Shown here piece after piece: positions 23,124 through 32,478 of a stretch of 64,000 nucleotides of DNA. The stretch is from Deltaproteobacteria bacterium (GTDB taxonomy: Bacteria; Myxococcota_A; UBA9160; PR03): the NCBI GenBank assembly GCA_035063765.1, contig JAPSFT010000015.1, positions 1 through 64,000 of the forward strand, read 5' to 3'. The notes under the pieces are model-generated. The model was not told where the DNA came from. It did no database searches and worked only from the letters and a program-made list of their open reading frames with translations. Positions within the stretch are counted from its first letter, which is position 1; every line of letters starts with the position of its first letter. The translations under genes were made by a program, and so were the position numbers.

Positions 23124-24529
23124 TGCGCACCGTCTCCCTGTCGGGCCCCCGCTCGCGCACGCGGGCCCGCCGCTGGGACGTGGTGGTGCTCGGCAGCGCG
23201 CTGCCGGGCCTGATCGCGGCGATCCGGCTCGCGATGGGGCGGCTGCGGGTGCTGCTGGTCGAGGAGGAGGCAGCGGCGCGCCTGCCGACCGCCGTGCGCG
23301 AGCCCTTCTTCCTGGCCGGCGCCGCCCCGGGCGGCGTGCTCGACGCGTGCCTGCGCGCGCTCATGCTGCCGCTCATCGACCGGCGCCGGCTCCAGCCCCA
23401 CCCGATCGCCTACCAGGTGATCCTGCCCGAGGCGCGGGTCGACCTCGGCGCACCCGCGCGCACGGCGGAGGAGCTGGTCTCCTGGGGTCTCGCCAAGCCG
23501 GAGCTGGCGCGCGCCCTGACGCGCGGCCTCGCCGAGGCCGCCGCCGCGGAACGCGACGCGCTGCTCGAGTCGCCGCTGGTGCGCGCGGGGCGCCTCGGCG
23601 GCCTCGCCCGCAGCGGCCGCCCCTCGCGCCACGCGCGTGGCCTCCCGGCCGAGCTGAGCCATCCCCCCGAGGCGATCGCGCCGCTCCTCGAGGCCCAGGT
23701 GCGCGCGCTCGTCAACGTCGGGACCCCCCAGGTGACTCCCGAGGCGCGCGCCCGGCTGCTCGGCTGCGCGCTCGAGGGCGGCACCGCCTGGGAGTCGGCC
23801 GACGATTCGCTGCTCGGCCTCCTGCGCCGGCGCTTCCAGAGCCTGCACGGCGAGATCCGCCTCCTGCCGAACCGCTTCGAGCTGGTCTCGATCGGCGAGC
23901 TGGCGGGCATCGCGCCGGCGCTCTCGGACGAGGTGTGGTGCGGGCGTTCGCTGGTGCTCAACGCGCCGGTCGGCCCACTCTCCGCGCACCTCTCGGGCGG
24001 CGACGGCGAGGCGCCCGACTTCCTGCCGGACGCGCTCCCGCTCCGCCACCGCGGCTGGATCGCGCTGCGCGTGCCGGCCGACGCGCTGCCCGAGGGCATG
24101 GCGAGCCGGCTCGTGCGGGTGCGCGATCCGCGCGCACCGCTCGAAGGCGACAACCTCGTGCGCATCGCGATCCATCCCGAGCGACACGGGCGCGACGTCG
24201 TCGTGGTCGCGAGCTTCCTGCTCCCGCCGGGCGCCGAGATGGACGAGGCGCTGGAGCGGGAGGTCGCGGAGGTGGTGCTCGACCTGATGCCCTTCGCGCG
24301 CGACCGGGTGCGGCTGCTGGCACCGCTCGTGCGCCCGCGCTGGGACGACGACCTGGCGCTCGAGGATCCCGCGCCCGGCACGGGCTGGCCCGGGGAGGTC
24401 GAGCTGCGGCTGGTGTCCCGGCCGCCGGTGTACCGGCTCGCCCGCGAAGCGGTCGGCGTGCTCGGGGTCGAGGGCGACTGCCTGCTAGGCTGGCGCGCCG
24501 GGGAGGCGATCCTCGCCGACCTCCACTGA
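23123..24529 (+). CDS. Uncharacterised FAD/NAD(P)-binding-like protein
   Basis: 468 residues; function not recognised. Residues 17-40 form a Rossmann-type start (RRWDVVVLGSALPGLIAAIRL) with GSALPG in place of the usual GxGxxG, followed by a strand ending in an acidic residue (LLVEEE). The last residues (GVLGVEGDCLLGWRAGEAIL) resemble the C-terminal FAD-contacting segment of phytoene-desaturase and amine-oxidase-like flavoproteins. The middle has no motif I know. It starts on the last base of the purM stop and is 90 bases ahead of the msbA-like gene. It could have lost cofactor binding, because the glycine motif is altered. Confidence 0.75.
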   Translation: MRTVSLSGPRSRTRARRWDVVVLGSALPGLIAAIRLAMGRLRVLLVEEEAAARLPTAVREPFFLAGAAPGGVLDACLRALMLPLIDRRRLQPHPIAYQVILPEARVDLGAPARTAEELVSWGLAKPELARALTRGLAEAAAAERDALLESPLVRAGRLGGLARSGRPSRHARGLPAELSHPPEAIAPLLEAQVRALVNVGTPQVTPEARARLLGCALEGGTAWESADDSLLGLLRRRFQSLHGEIRLLPNRFELVSIGELAGIAPALSDEVWCGRSLVLNAPVGPLSAHLSGGDGEAPDFLPDALPLRHRGWIALRVPADALPEGMASRLVRVRDPRAPLEGDNLVRIAIHPERHGRDVVVVASFLLPPGAEMDEALEREVAEVVLDLMPFARDRVRLLAPLVRPRWDDDLALEDPAPGTGWPGEVELRLVSRPPVYRLAREAVGVLGVEGDCLLGWRAGEAILADLH

Positions 24530-24619
24530 GGCCGCCCCCCGGTTGCCGGCGCGGGGCTGCCGGCGCGCGGCGGCCGGCACGGGGCCTTCGACGAGGTGGG
24601 CCGTCATGAGCCCGGCTGC

Positions 24620-26479
24620 ATGACCCGATCGCCGCTGCTCCGGCTCGTGGGCTACGCGCGCCCCTATGCGCTCGTGCTGCTGGCCGGCGTGCTCTGCGCG
24701 GGCCTCTACTCGAGCGCCCGCATGGGGCGCACCTGGCTGATCAAGCCGCTGATCGACGACGTCCTGCCGGCGGCGGGCACCGCGCCCGCCGCCGCGCCTC
24801 CGACCCTGTCGTGGCCGGGCCTCGAGCACCTGGTCACGCGCGCGCTGCCGGGCGCGCTGCGCAGCGACCCGGTCCCTGCCCCGTCCGGGCCGGCGCCGGC
24901 CCCGCTCGGCTTCTCCGACCGCCTCCTCGGCCTGCTCCTCGCCGGCGTCCTGATCGCGCTCGTGCTGCCGGTTGCCCACTTCGGCGCGGACTACCTCACC
25001 GAATGGGCGCTCGGGCGGGTCCTGATCGACGTCCAGCGCCAGATGGCCGAGAAGCTCCTGCGGCTCCCGCTCGCCGCGCACCACGCGCTGCGCCGCGGCG
25101 ACGCCCTCACCCGCACCCTCAACGACGCGCTGCTCGCGCACCAGGCCCTGCGCATCCTGCTCGGCGACGTGGTCGAGGCGCTGCTCTTCGTCGTGGCCAG
25201 CGTGGGCACCCTGCTCCTGATCTCCTGGCAGCTCACGCTCCTGGTGCTGGCGCTCGCGCCCGCGCTGGTCGGCGCGGTGGCGCTCTTCGGGCGCCGGATC
25301 CGGCGCACGGCACGGCGCCGGCAGGAGACGACCGGCGAGGTGGTCCAGCGCCTCGTGCAGATCCTGGCCGGCATCAAGGTGATCAAGGCCTTCCGCGCCG
25401 AGCGCTTCGAGGCCGACAGCTTCGGCCGCGAGAACGAGCGGCTGTTCCGCCGCAGCATGCGCGTCGTACGCAACCGGGTCGGCTCGCGCAGCACGGTCGA
25501 GGCGGTCACCAACGCCGTCGGCCTGCTGGTGCTCGGCCTCGGCACCTGGCTCGCGCTGCAGCAGGCCTGGGGGCTCACGACCGGCTCGCTCGCGGCCTTC
25601 GGCGCGGTGATGATCACCGCGCAGCGGACGATCCGGGACCTCACCAAGGCGTGGACGCAGCTCCAGGACGCGCTGCCCTCCGCCGAGCGCTTCTTCGAGC
25701 TGCTCGACCGCCCGGGCGACCCTCCCGACCCGCCCGACGCCGTCCGCATCGACGGCCTGCGCCAGGGCCTGCGCGCCACGAAGCTGCGCTTCTCCTACGG
25801 CCGCGAGCCGGTGCTGCGCGACGTGTCGCTCGAGATCCGCGCCGGCGAGATGGTGGCGCTGGTCGGCCGCACCGGCGCGGGCAAGACCACGCTCGCCGAC
25901 CTGCTGCTGCGGCTCCACGACCCCGACTCCGGCTCGATCGAGCTCGACGGCGTCGACCTGCGGCGCATCGCGCGCGACTCGCTGGCGGCCCAGGTGGCGG
26001 TGGTCACCCAGGACCCGCTGCTCTTTGCCGGCACGGTCCGCGACAACATCCGCTTCGGCCGGCCCGCCGCGAGCGACGCCGAGGTGGAGGCGGCCGGCCG
26101 CGCCGCCCACGTCGACGAGTTCGTGGCCGCGCTGCCCGAGGGCTGGGACACGCCGGTGGGCGAGGCCGGCGCGAAGCTCTCGGGCGGGCAGCGACAGCGC
26201 GTGGCGATCGCGCGCGCGCTCCTGCGCGACCCCGCGCTGCTGATCTTCGACGAGGCCACGAGCGCCCTCGACGCCCACAGCGAGCGGCTGGTCCAGGACG
26301 CCGTGGAGCGGCTCATGCAGGGCCGCACCGTCGTCGTGATCGCACACCGGCTCTCGACGGTGCGCCACGCCGACCGCATCGTCGTCCTCGAGGACGGCAT
26401 GGTCTCGCGGATCGGCACCCACGAGGAGCTGCTCGCCGAGCCGGGCCTCTACCGCGACCTGGCGCGGCTCCAGAGCTGA
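24620..26479 (+). CDS. msbA: MsbA-like lipid A/lipid exporter (ABC half-transporter)
   Basis: Inner-membrane homodimeric flippase, most likely for lipid A-core. The 619-residue protein has a six-helix domain (about 1-340) and a nucleotide-binding domain with Walker A GRTGAGKTT near 416, Q-loop TQDPLLF, signature LSGGQRQRVAIARAL and Walker B LLIFDEATSALD near 540 with an intact glutamate. A long Ala/Pro-rich periplasmic loop (about 55-95) is unusual. I used the ATG of MTRSPLL; an in-frame GTG eight codons earlier is possible. Neither start has a good ribosome site. The neighbouring LPS glycosyltransferases support a lipid A role. Its end overlaps the convergent glycosyltransferase gene by 31 bases. 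Confidence 0.88.
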   Translation: MTRSPLLRLVGYARPYALVLLAGVLCAGLYSSARMGRTWLIKPLIDDVLPAAGTAPAAAPPTLSWPGLEHLVTRALPGALRSDPVPAPSGPAPAPLGFSDRLLGLLLAGVLIALVLPVAHFGADYLTEWALGRVLIDVQRQMAEKLLRLPLAAHHALRRGDALTRTLNDALLAHQALRILLGDVVEALLFVVASVGTLLLISWQLTLLVLALAPALVGAVALFGRRIRRTARRRQETTGEVVQRLVQILAGIKVIKAFRAERFEADSFGRENERLFRRSMRVVRNRVGSRSTVEAVTNAVGLLVLGLGTWLALQQAWGLTTGSLAAFGAVMITAQRTIRDLTKAWTQLQDALPSAERFFELLDRPGDPPDPPDAVRIDGLRQGLRATKLRFSYGREPVLRDVSLEIRAGEMVALVGRTGAGKTTLADLLLRLHDPDSGSIELDGVDLRRIARDSLAAQVAVVTQDPLLFAGTVRDNIRFGRPAASDAEVEAAGRAAHVDEFVAALPEGWDTPVGEAGAKLSGGQRQRVAIARALLRDPALLIFDEATSALDAHSERLVQDAVERLMQGRTVVVIAHRLSTVRHADRIVVLEDGMVSRIGTHEELLAEPGLYRDLARLQS

Positions 26480-27618
26480 GCCGCGGCGGCGGCGTAGAGA
26501 CCCTCTGCGGTGTCGGCGAAGCGGGAGGGTGCGAAGAGCGCCTCGGCGCGCCGGCGCGCCGCTTCGCCGAAGGCGCGCCGGCGCGGCTCGTCGCACAGGA
26601 GCGCCTCCCAGGCCGCCGCGAGCGCTACCGGTTCCTCGTCGGCGAGCAGCCCCGTCCCGCCGTCCGCCACGATCTCGGGCAGCGCGCCGCGGCGCGAGGT
26701 CACGGCGGGGATCCCGCAGGCGGCGGCCTCCAGCACCGCCCGGCAGGTGCCGTCGGAGCCGGGCACGAGGAAGGTCAGCAGGTCGAGCGCGCGCAGGACG
26801 GCCGGGTAGTCGGCGCCGCGGTAGCCGGCGAAGACCACCCGATCGGCGATCCCGAGCGCCGCGGCGGGCCGCTCCGCCAGCTCCGCCCGGTGGGTGCCCC
26901 GGCCGACGATCACGAGCCGCGCCCCGGGAACCCGCTCGAACAGGCGCGCCGCGGCGGCGAGCAGCAGCTCGAAGCGCCGGTGGCGCTGCACGCGCGCCAC
27001 GATGCCGAGCACGCGCTGGCCGGGGGCGAGCCCGAGGCTGCGGCGCAGCGCCGGGTCGGGGGGGGCGGGTGCGAAGCGCGCGAGGTCGATGGCCCCGAAG
27101 TGCCCCGCCACCGGCCGGCCGCCGCGCGCCGCGAGCGCGCCGGCGAGGCGGGGCGAGGGCACGAGCAGCCCATCCGCGCCGCGGCGGAGCAGCCAGCGCG
27201 TCCACGGCGCGCCGGGCAGCGGGCCGGCGGCGCGCCAGCTCCGCACCACGGCCGTGCGGCCCGCCCGGCGGCGCGCGCGCGCCGCGCGCAGCGCGAGCAC
27301 GTGATCGCGGGTGTGCCAGCAGTGCGCGACCTCGATGTCGTGCCGGTCGAGGAAGCGGGCCAGGCGCGCGCCCTCCCCCCGGTCGGCGAGCGGGCGCGCC
27401 GCGCGGCCGGGCGCGAGGACGAGCGCCGGCGCGAGCCCGCGCGCCGCCGCCTCGCCCGCGAGCGAGCGCTCGGCCTCGCCGGGTCCCTCCGGACAGGCCA
27501 GCCAGACCGCCGCGCCGCGCGCGCGCAGGGCGCCCGCGAGCTCGAGCATGGGCTCGGCCGGGCCGGTCCACTTCCAGTCGCTGCTGAGCAGGAGGATGCG
27601 CCGGCCCGGTGCGCTCAT
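26449..27618 (-). CDS. Family 4 glycosyltransferase (WaaG-like)
   Basis: 389 residues with the GT-B fold: an N-terminal domain starting RILLLSSDWKWTGP and a C-terminal nucleotide-sugar domain with LGIVARVQRHR, LVIVGRGTHR and the E-x7-E-like segment VLEAAACGIPAVTSRRGALPE. It probably adds a sugar to the LPS core, judged from neighbours (WaaE-like transferase, heptosyltransferases, MsbA). The ATG overlaps the stop of the upstream glycosyltransferase (ATGA). The donor and acceptor are unknown. Confidence 0.87.
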   Translation of the reverse strand: MSAPGRRILLLSSDWKWTGPAEPMLELAGALRARGAAVWLACPEGPGEAERSLAGEAAARGLAPALVLAPGRAARPLADRGEGARLARFLDRHDIEVAHCWHTRDHVLALRAARARRRAGRTAVVRSWRAAGPLPGAPWTRWLLRRGADGLLVPSPRLAGALAARGGRPVAGHFGAIDLARFAPAPPDPALRRSLGLAPGQRVLGIVARVQRHRRFELLLAAAARLFERVPGARLVIVGRGTHRAELAERPAAALGIADRVVFAGYRGADYPAVLRALDLLTFLVPGSDGTCRAVLEAAACGIPAVTSRRGALPEIVADGGTGLLADEEPVALAAAWEALLCDEPRRRAFGEAARRRAEALFAPSRFADTAEGLYAAAAAQLWSRARSR

Positions 27619-28364
27619 CGGCGCCGCGTCTTCTCCCACAGCTTCACGTGCTTCGCGAGCACGTAGAAGGCCGAGGTGGCGGCGATCACGAAGCCCGGCC
27701 AGCCGTCGCGGAAGCCCTGCTTCCAGAGCCAGCACTCGACGAACTTGACCGGCGGGTGCAGGACGGCGCGCCAGGGCGAGAAGCGCCGGCCCTGCTTCAC
27801 CCACTCGCCGGCAACCACGTCGGAGAAGCGCTGCACGGTGCGCAGGTGGTCCGCGAAATCGCGATAGGTGTGGTGCTCGAGGTCCGCGTCGAGGCGCCCC
27901 ACCGGGCCGTCGGCGAAGAGCTTGTCGTGGGGGTCGATGCCGCCCCAGCGCGCGCGCCCGCGCCGCACGAGGCGCAGCTTCCAATCGGGATACCAGCCGC
28001 CGTGGTCGATCCAGCGGCCCAGGTGGAAGGCATGCCGCCGCACGGCGTAGCCGGCAAGCGGCGGGTCGCCCGCCAGCGCCGTCCGGATCGCCTCGCGCAG
28101 CGCCGGCGTGCAGCGCTCGTCGGCATCGAGGCACAGCACCCAGTCGCCGCCCGCCTGCTCGAGCGCGAAGTTCTTCTGGGCCACGTAGCCGGGCCACTCG
28201 CGCACGAGCACCCGACCGGCGAGCTTGCGCGCGATCTCGACGGTCCCGTCCCTGCTGCCCGAGTCGACCACCACGATCTCGTCGCACCAGGCGACGCTCT
28301 CGAGGCAGGCGGCGATGCGATCCGCCTCGTCGCGGCAGATCACGACGGCCGAGACGCGTGTCAC
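27615..28364 (-). CDS. Family 2 glycosyltransferase, WaaE/KdtX-like
   Basis: 249 residues. GT-A motifs are VSAVVICRDEADRIAACLES at the start, IVVVDSGSRDGT near 30-41 and the DxD-type LDADERC near 78-84. The C-terminal half (HPPVKFVECWLWKQGFRDG, near 208-226) is typical of LPS inner-core beta-1,4-glucosyltransferases of the WaaE/LgtF type. GTG start with a GTGA overlap to the rel stop; its own stop overlaps the next glycosyltransferase. It acts at the cytoplasmic face of the inner membrane. Confidence 0.87.
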   Translation of the reverse strand: MTRVSAVVICRDEADRIAACLESVAWCDEIVVVDSGSRDGTVEIARKLAGRVLVREWPGYVAQKNFALEQAGGDWVLCLDADERCTPALREAIRTALAGDPPLAGYAVRRHAFHLGRWIDHGGWYPDWKLRLVRRGRARWGGIDPHDKLFADGPVGRLDADLEHHTYRDFADHLRTVQRFSDVVAGEWVKQGRRFSPWRAVLHPPVKFVECWLWKQGFRDGWPGFVIAATSAFYVLAKHVKLWEKTRRR

Positions 28365-30517
28365 CCGCGGACCCGCTCCACGGTGAGCACGCCGCGCACG
28401 CGTTCGATCTCCTTCATCACCGTGGTGAGCGAGCGCAGGTCGGTCACCCACAGGTCGAAGTCGTGGATCGCGGTCCGATCGTCGCTGGTGGCCACCCGGG
28501 CGCCGCCGATGTTGACGCCGGTGCCGGCGATCGACTTCGTGATCCGGGCCAGGACGCCCGGGCGGTCCACGGACACCACGCGCACCTTGATCTGGCGCGG
28601 GATCGCGGTCTTGCTCTCCCACTCGACGTCGATGCGCCGGTCGGGGTCCTGGGTGAAGGCGGCGGCGCAGTCGCGGGCATGGACCGTGACGCCCCGGCCG
28701 CGCGTGACGAAGCCGACCACGTCGTCGCCCGGCAGCGGGTTGCAGCAGCCGGCGAAGCGCACCAGCACGTCCGGCTGGCCGTCGACCCGGATCCCGCTCT
28801 TCGAGGTGGACGCGCGCTCGCGGCGGAAGAGCCCGCGCCGTTTCGGGCGCTCGGGCTCGGGCGGCGCCGGCGGCGCGTCGCCGCGCAGCCTGGCCAGCAC
28901 CTGGGCCGCGGCGATCCGGCCGTAGCCGACCGCGGAGAACAGGTCGTCGGGCGCGCCCGAGAGCTCGGCCTGGGCCAGCGCGGCGAGTCGGCCGTCCTCG
29001 AGCGCGCGTGCGAGCGAGAGGCCGCCGCGACGCAGCTCCTTGTCGAGCATCTCGCGGCCGAGCTCACGGCTGCGTGCCTGCTCGGCCACCCGGGTCGCAT
29101 GGCGGATGCGCTGGCGTGCCTTGCCCGACACCACGAACTCGAGCCAGTCCTTGCGCGGCTGCTGGGCCTCGCTGGTCAGGATCTCGACGGTGTCGCCGTC
29201 GCGCAGCTCGTGGCGCAGCGCCACCAGCTTCCCGTTCACGCGCGCACCCGCGCAGCGCTCCCCCACCTGGCTGTGGATCGCGTAGGCGAAGTCGACCGGT
29301 GTCGCACCGCGCGGCAGGTTGATCACGTCGCCCTGGGGCGTGAAGACGAAGACCTCGTCCGGGAACAGGTCCACCTTCACGGTGTCCAGGAACTCGTGGG
29401 GGTCCGAGAGCTCCTGCTGGCGCTCCACGAGCTGGCGCAGCCAGGCGAACTTCTGGTCGTCCGAACGGCGGCCGTCGGCGCCGCCCTCCTTGTAGCGCCA
29501 GTGGGCCGCGATCCCGAACTCGGCGTTGCGGTGCATCTCGCGGGTGCGGATCTGCACCTCCATGCGCTGGCCGGAAGGACCGATCACGGCCGTGTGCAGG
29601 CTCTGGTAGCCGTTGGGCTTGGCGAGCGCGACGTAGTCCTTGAAGCGTCCCGGCACGGGGCGCCAGAGCGCGTGCACGACCCCGAGGGCCTGGTAGACCG
29701 CCGCTTCGGGCCCGTCGAGGATGGTGCGGAAGGCGATCACGTCGTGGATCTGGTCGATCCCGACGCGCTGCGCCTCCATCTTCGCGTGGATCGAGGCGAG
29801 CTCCTTCTCGCGGCCGGTCACCTCCGCGTGCAGACCGGCCTCGGCGAGCTTCGCGGAGAGCAGGCCGCTCACCTCCTCCACGAAGCGGCTGCGTTCCTGC
29901 CGGCCGGACTGGATCTGCGCCTCGAGCTCGTGGGCCGCGGCGGGCTTGAGCGTGCGGAAGGCCAGGTCCACGAGCTCGCGGCGCATCCAGTCGACCCCGA
30001 GCCGGTGCGCCAGCGGCGCGTAGATGTCGAGCGTCTCCTGGGCGATCCGGCGCCGCGCGTCCTCGTCCATGTGCTCGAGCGTGCGCATGTTGTGGAGCCG
30101 GTCGGCGAGCTTGATGAGCAGGATCCGGATGTCCTTGCTCATCGCGATCAGCATCTTGCGGAAGTTCTCGGCCTGCCGTTCGCGCGCCGAGGTGAACTCG
30201 ATCTTCGCGATCTTCGTGAGCCCCTCGACGAGCACCGCCACCTCGTCACCGAAGAGACGCCGGAGCTCGGGCAGCGTGGTGAGGGTGTCCTCGAGCGTGT
30301 CGTGCAGGAGGCCCGCGGCGACGCTGGCCTCGTCGAGCCGCATGTCGGCGAGGATGCCGGCCACCTCCAGCGGGTGGACCAGATAGGGCTCGCCGGACAG
30401 CCGCTGCTGGCCCTCGTGGACCTTGGCGGCGAACACGTAGGCGCGCTGGAGCAGCGCCAGGTCGGCGTCGGGCTGGTTCTCGAGGACCTTGTCGGCGATG
30501 TCGTTGAAGCGGAGCAT
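28361..30517 (-). CDS. rel: Bifunctional (p)ppGpp synthetase/hydrolase (Rel/SpoT type)
   Basis: Makes and degrades the stringent-response alarmone. The 718-residue protein has an HD hydrolase domain with intact His72-Asp73 in LLHDTLED, a synthetase domain containing RFKDY near 290 (the RxKD charged motif of bifunctional enzymes, not the ExDD of synthetase-only RelA) and KPNGYQSLHT, a TGS domain (GDVINLPRGATPVDFAYAIH near 395) and a C-terminal ACT domain. ATG start. The usual gmk-rpoZ-rel order is present without rpoZ. GTGA overlap with the downstream glycosyltransferase is unusual company for rel. Confidence 0.96.
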   Translation of the reverse strand: MLRFNDIADKVLENQPDADLALLQRAYVFAAKVHEGQQRLSGEPYLVHPLEVAGILADMRLDEASVAAGLLHDTLEDTLTTLPELRRLFGDEVAVLVEGLTKIAKIEFTSARERQAENFRKMLIAMSKDIRILLIKLADRLHNMRTLEHMDEDARRRIAQETLDIYAPLAHRLGVDWMRRELVDLAFRTLKPAAAHELEAQIQSGRQERSRFVEEVSGLLSAKLAEAGLHAEVTGREKELASIHAKMEAQRVGIDQIHDVIAFRTILDGPEAAVYQALGVVHALWRPVPGRFKDYVALAKPNGYQSLHTAVIGPSGQRMEVQIRTREMHRNAEFGIAAHWRYKEGGADGRRSDDQKFAWLRQLVERQQELSDPHEFLDTVKVDLFPDEVFVFTPQGDVINLPRGATPVDFAYAIHSQVGERCAGARVNGKLVALRHELRDGDTVEILTSEAQQPRKDWLEFVVSGKARQRIRHATRVAEQARSRELGREMLDKELRRGGLSLARALEDGRLAALAQAELSGAPDDLFSAVGYGRIAAAQVLARLRGDAPPAPPEPERPKRRGLFRRERASTSKSGIRVDGQPDVLVRFAGCCNPLPGDDVVGFVTRGRGVTVHARDCAAAFTQDPDRRIDVEWESKTAIPRQIKVRVVSVDRPGVLARITKSIAGTGVNIGGARVATSDDRTAIHDFDLWVTDLRSLTTVMKEIERVRGVLTVERVRG

Positions 30518-30589
30518 GCGGGCTCGTCGGGGGTCCGGACGCGCCTAGGGTATCGGACGGCCGCGGCCCCTGCCTTTGCTCGCCCGGCT

Positions 30590-31252
30590 TCAGGCCGGCA
30601 GCCAGTCGCCGAGGTCCGGGGCGAGGCGTGCGCGCAGCGCGTCGAGGCCGGCGCGCCCGGGCAGCGCCGCGCGCCCGCCGGCCCGGGCCGCGGCCACGAT
30701 CGCGCCGAGCTCCGCGACCGCCTGCTCGAGCGCGTCGTTGACGACGAAGGCGTCGAAGAGCGGCGCCGCCTGGAACTCGCCGCGCGCGATCGCGAGGCGC
30801 CGCGCCACCTCGTCCTCGTGATCGGTGCCGCGCCCGCGCAGGCGCCGCTCGAGCGCGGCCCGCGAGGGCGGCAGCAGGAACACCAGGCAGGCGTCGGGCC
30901 GGCGCCGGCGCACCTGGCGCGCGCCCTCGGTCTCGATCTCGAGCAGCACGTCGAGGCCGCTGGCGAGCGGCGCCTCGATCGCCGCCCACGAGGTGCCGTA
31001 GCGATGGCCGCTGTAGCGCGCGTGCTCGAGGAAGGCTCCCCTGGCGACCAGCTCCTCGAAGGCCGCCTCGTCGACGAAGTGGTAGTCGACGCCCTCCCGC
31101 TCCCCCGCGCGCGGCGGGCGCGTGGTGTGCGACACCGAGAACACCACCCCGGGGTCCTGCGCCACGATCGCGCGGCAGACCGTCGTCTTGCCGGTCCCGG
31201 AGGGGGCCGACACCACGAACGGGAGGCCGCGACGACTCCCGCTCGCGCTCAC
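30590..31252 (-). CDS. gmk: Guanylate kinase
   Basis: Phosphorylates GMP to GDP with ATP. The 220 residues include the P-loop [10 protein letters not shown] (15-24), the GMP-binding [13 protein letters not shown] and GVDYHFV segments, and [17 protein letters not shown] start, overlapping the remA stop by four bases. GMP kinase beside rel links guanine nucleotide supply to (p)ppGpp metabolism. Confidence 0.95.
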   Translation of the reverse strand: MSASGSRRGLPFVVSAPSGTGKTTVCRAIVAQDPGVVFSVSHTTRPPRAGEREGVDYHFVDEAAFEELVARGAFLEHARYSGHRYGTSWAAIEAPLASGLDVLLEIETEGARQVRRRRPDACLVFLLPPSRAALERRLRGRGTDHEDEVARRLAIARGEFQAAPLFDAFVVNDALEQAVAELGAIVAAARAGGRAALPGRAGLDALRARLAPDLGDWLPA

Positions 31253-31566
31253 GCCTCGTGCTCCGGGCCGTCGCCCCGCAGGCGCGCCGCGAGCGTCTCG
31301 GGGTGGATCGCGGAGAGCACGACGTGGTCGCTGTCGAGGACCAGGATCGAGCGGGTGCGGCGGCCCTCGGTCGCGTCCACGAGCTTGCCGCGGTTCGAGG
31401 CTTCCCGGCGCAGCCGGCGCATCGGCGAGGCCCCCGGCGCGACGATCGCCACGATGCGCCCGCTCGCCACCAGGTTGCCGTAGCCGACGTTGAGCAGGCG
31501 CGCGCGCGGGGCGCCCGGCTCGGGCGCGCGCAGGACCGCGTCGTCGCTGTCGGCATCCTGGATCAT
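31249..31566 (-). CDS. remA: RemA-like DUF370 DNA-binding protein
   Basis: 105 residues. The core from about 22 to 95 matches DUF370/Rem[20 protein letters not shown], then [20 protein letters not shown]. In Bacillus, RemA is an oligomeric DNA-binding activator of extracellular-matrix genes; in Gram-negatives its role is unclear. The order yicC-remA-gmk is the same as in Firmicutes (yloC-remA-gmk). It has an extra acidic N-terminal tail of about 20 residues. It ends in a GTGA overlap with gmk. Confidence 0.9.
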   Translation of the reverse strand: MIQDADSDDAVLRAPEPGAPRARLLNVGYGNLVASGRIVAIVAPGASPMRRLRREASNRGKLVDATEGRRTRSILVLDSDHVVLSAIHPETLAARLRGDGPEHEA

Positions 31567-31587
31567 CCGGGTGGGTCCCTGGGCGCG

Positions 31588-32478
31588 TCACTCGACGTTC
31601 TGGACCTGCTCGCGGATCCGCTCGAGCTCGGTCTTCAGGTCGACGACCTGGTGCGCGATCGGCGCGTCCGCGCCCTTCGAGCCGATCGTGTTGGCTTCCC
31701 GGCCCATCTCCTGGAGCAGGAAGTCGAGCCGCCGGCCGGCCGGCTCCCGCGGCCCGGCCGCGGCGAGCAGCGCCCGGAACTGCGCCACGTGGCTGTGCAG
31801 GCGCACGCACTCCTCGGTGACGTCGAGCCGGTCCGCGGCCCACACCAGCTCCTGGTGCAGCCGCGCCTCGTCGAGCAGCCCGGTCTCCTCGCGGAGCTGC
31901 TCGGCGCGCTTGCGCAGCCGGTCGCGCACCACCCGCTGCACGTCGCCGGCGCGTGCCTCGATCCCGCGCACCAGCGCCTCCAGCCGCTCGAGCCGGCCGC
32001 GCAGCTCGCGGTCGAGCGCCTCGCCCTCGCCGGCACGCAGCGCGACCAGCGCCTCGAGCGCCGCGCCGAGCGCCTGCCGCAGCGCGACGCGCAGCGCGTC
32101 CTCGCCGGGCTCGCGCTCCACCACGCGGGCGACACCCGGCAGCGCCAGGAGGGTGGCGGTGTCGAGCTCGCCGGCGACGCCGTGCTGCTCGCGCAGCGCG
32201 CGCGCCGCCGCCAGGTAGCGGGCCGCGGCGGCGAGATCGAGCTCCACCGTGTCGGCCGGAGCCGTTCCGGCGGTGGCCCGCACGTTCAGGTCCACCTTGC
32301 CCCGCGCGAGCTGCTCGGCGACCTGCGCGCGCAGCTCGCCCTCGAAGCCGGCGAGCCCGCGTGGCAGCCGCGTCTTCACGTCGAGATGGCGGTGGTTCAC
32401 GCTGCGCAGCTCGACCTCGAAGGAGCTCCCGTCGACCGTGAAGGCCGCCTGCCCGTAGCCCGTCATGCTCCGGATCAC
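31588..32478 (-). CDS. yicC: YicC/YloC family endoribonuclease
   Basis: 296 residues. The N-terminus IRSMTGYGQAAFTVDG and the LRSVNHRHLDVKTRLPRGL segment are family hallmarks. The C-terminal DUF1732 part contains RRLDFLLQEMGREANTIGSKG near 245-265. E. coli YicC is an RNA endonuclease that affects RyhB turnover. The GTG start is chosen because it forms a GTGA overlap with the upstream kinase gene; an ATG four codons later (MTGYG) is the alternative. Confidence 0.93.
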   Translation of the reverse strand: MIRSMTGYGQAAFTVDGSSFEVELRSVNHRHLDVKTRLPRGLAGFEGELRAQVAEQLARGKVDLNVRATAGTAPADTVELDLAAAARYLAAARALREQHGVAGELDTATLLALPGVARVVEREPGEDALRVALRQALGAALEALVALRAGEGEALDRELRGRLERLEALVRGIEARAGDVQRVVRDRLRKRAEQLREETGLLDEARLHQELVWAADRLDVTEECVRLHSHVAQFRALLAAAGPREPAGRRLDFLLQEMGREANTIGSKGADAPIAHQVVDLKTELERIREQVQNVE

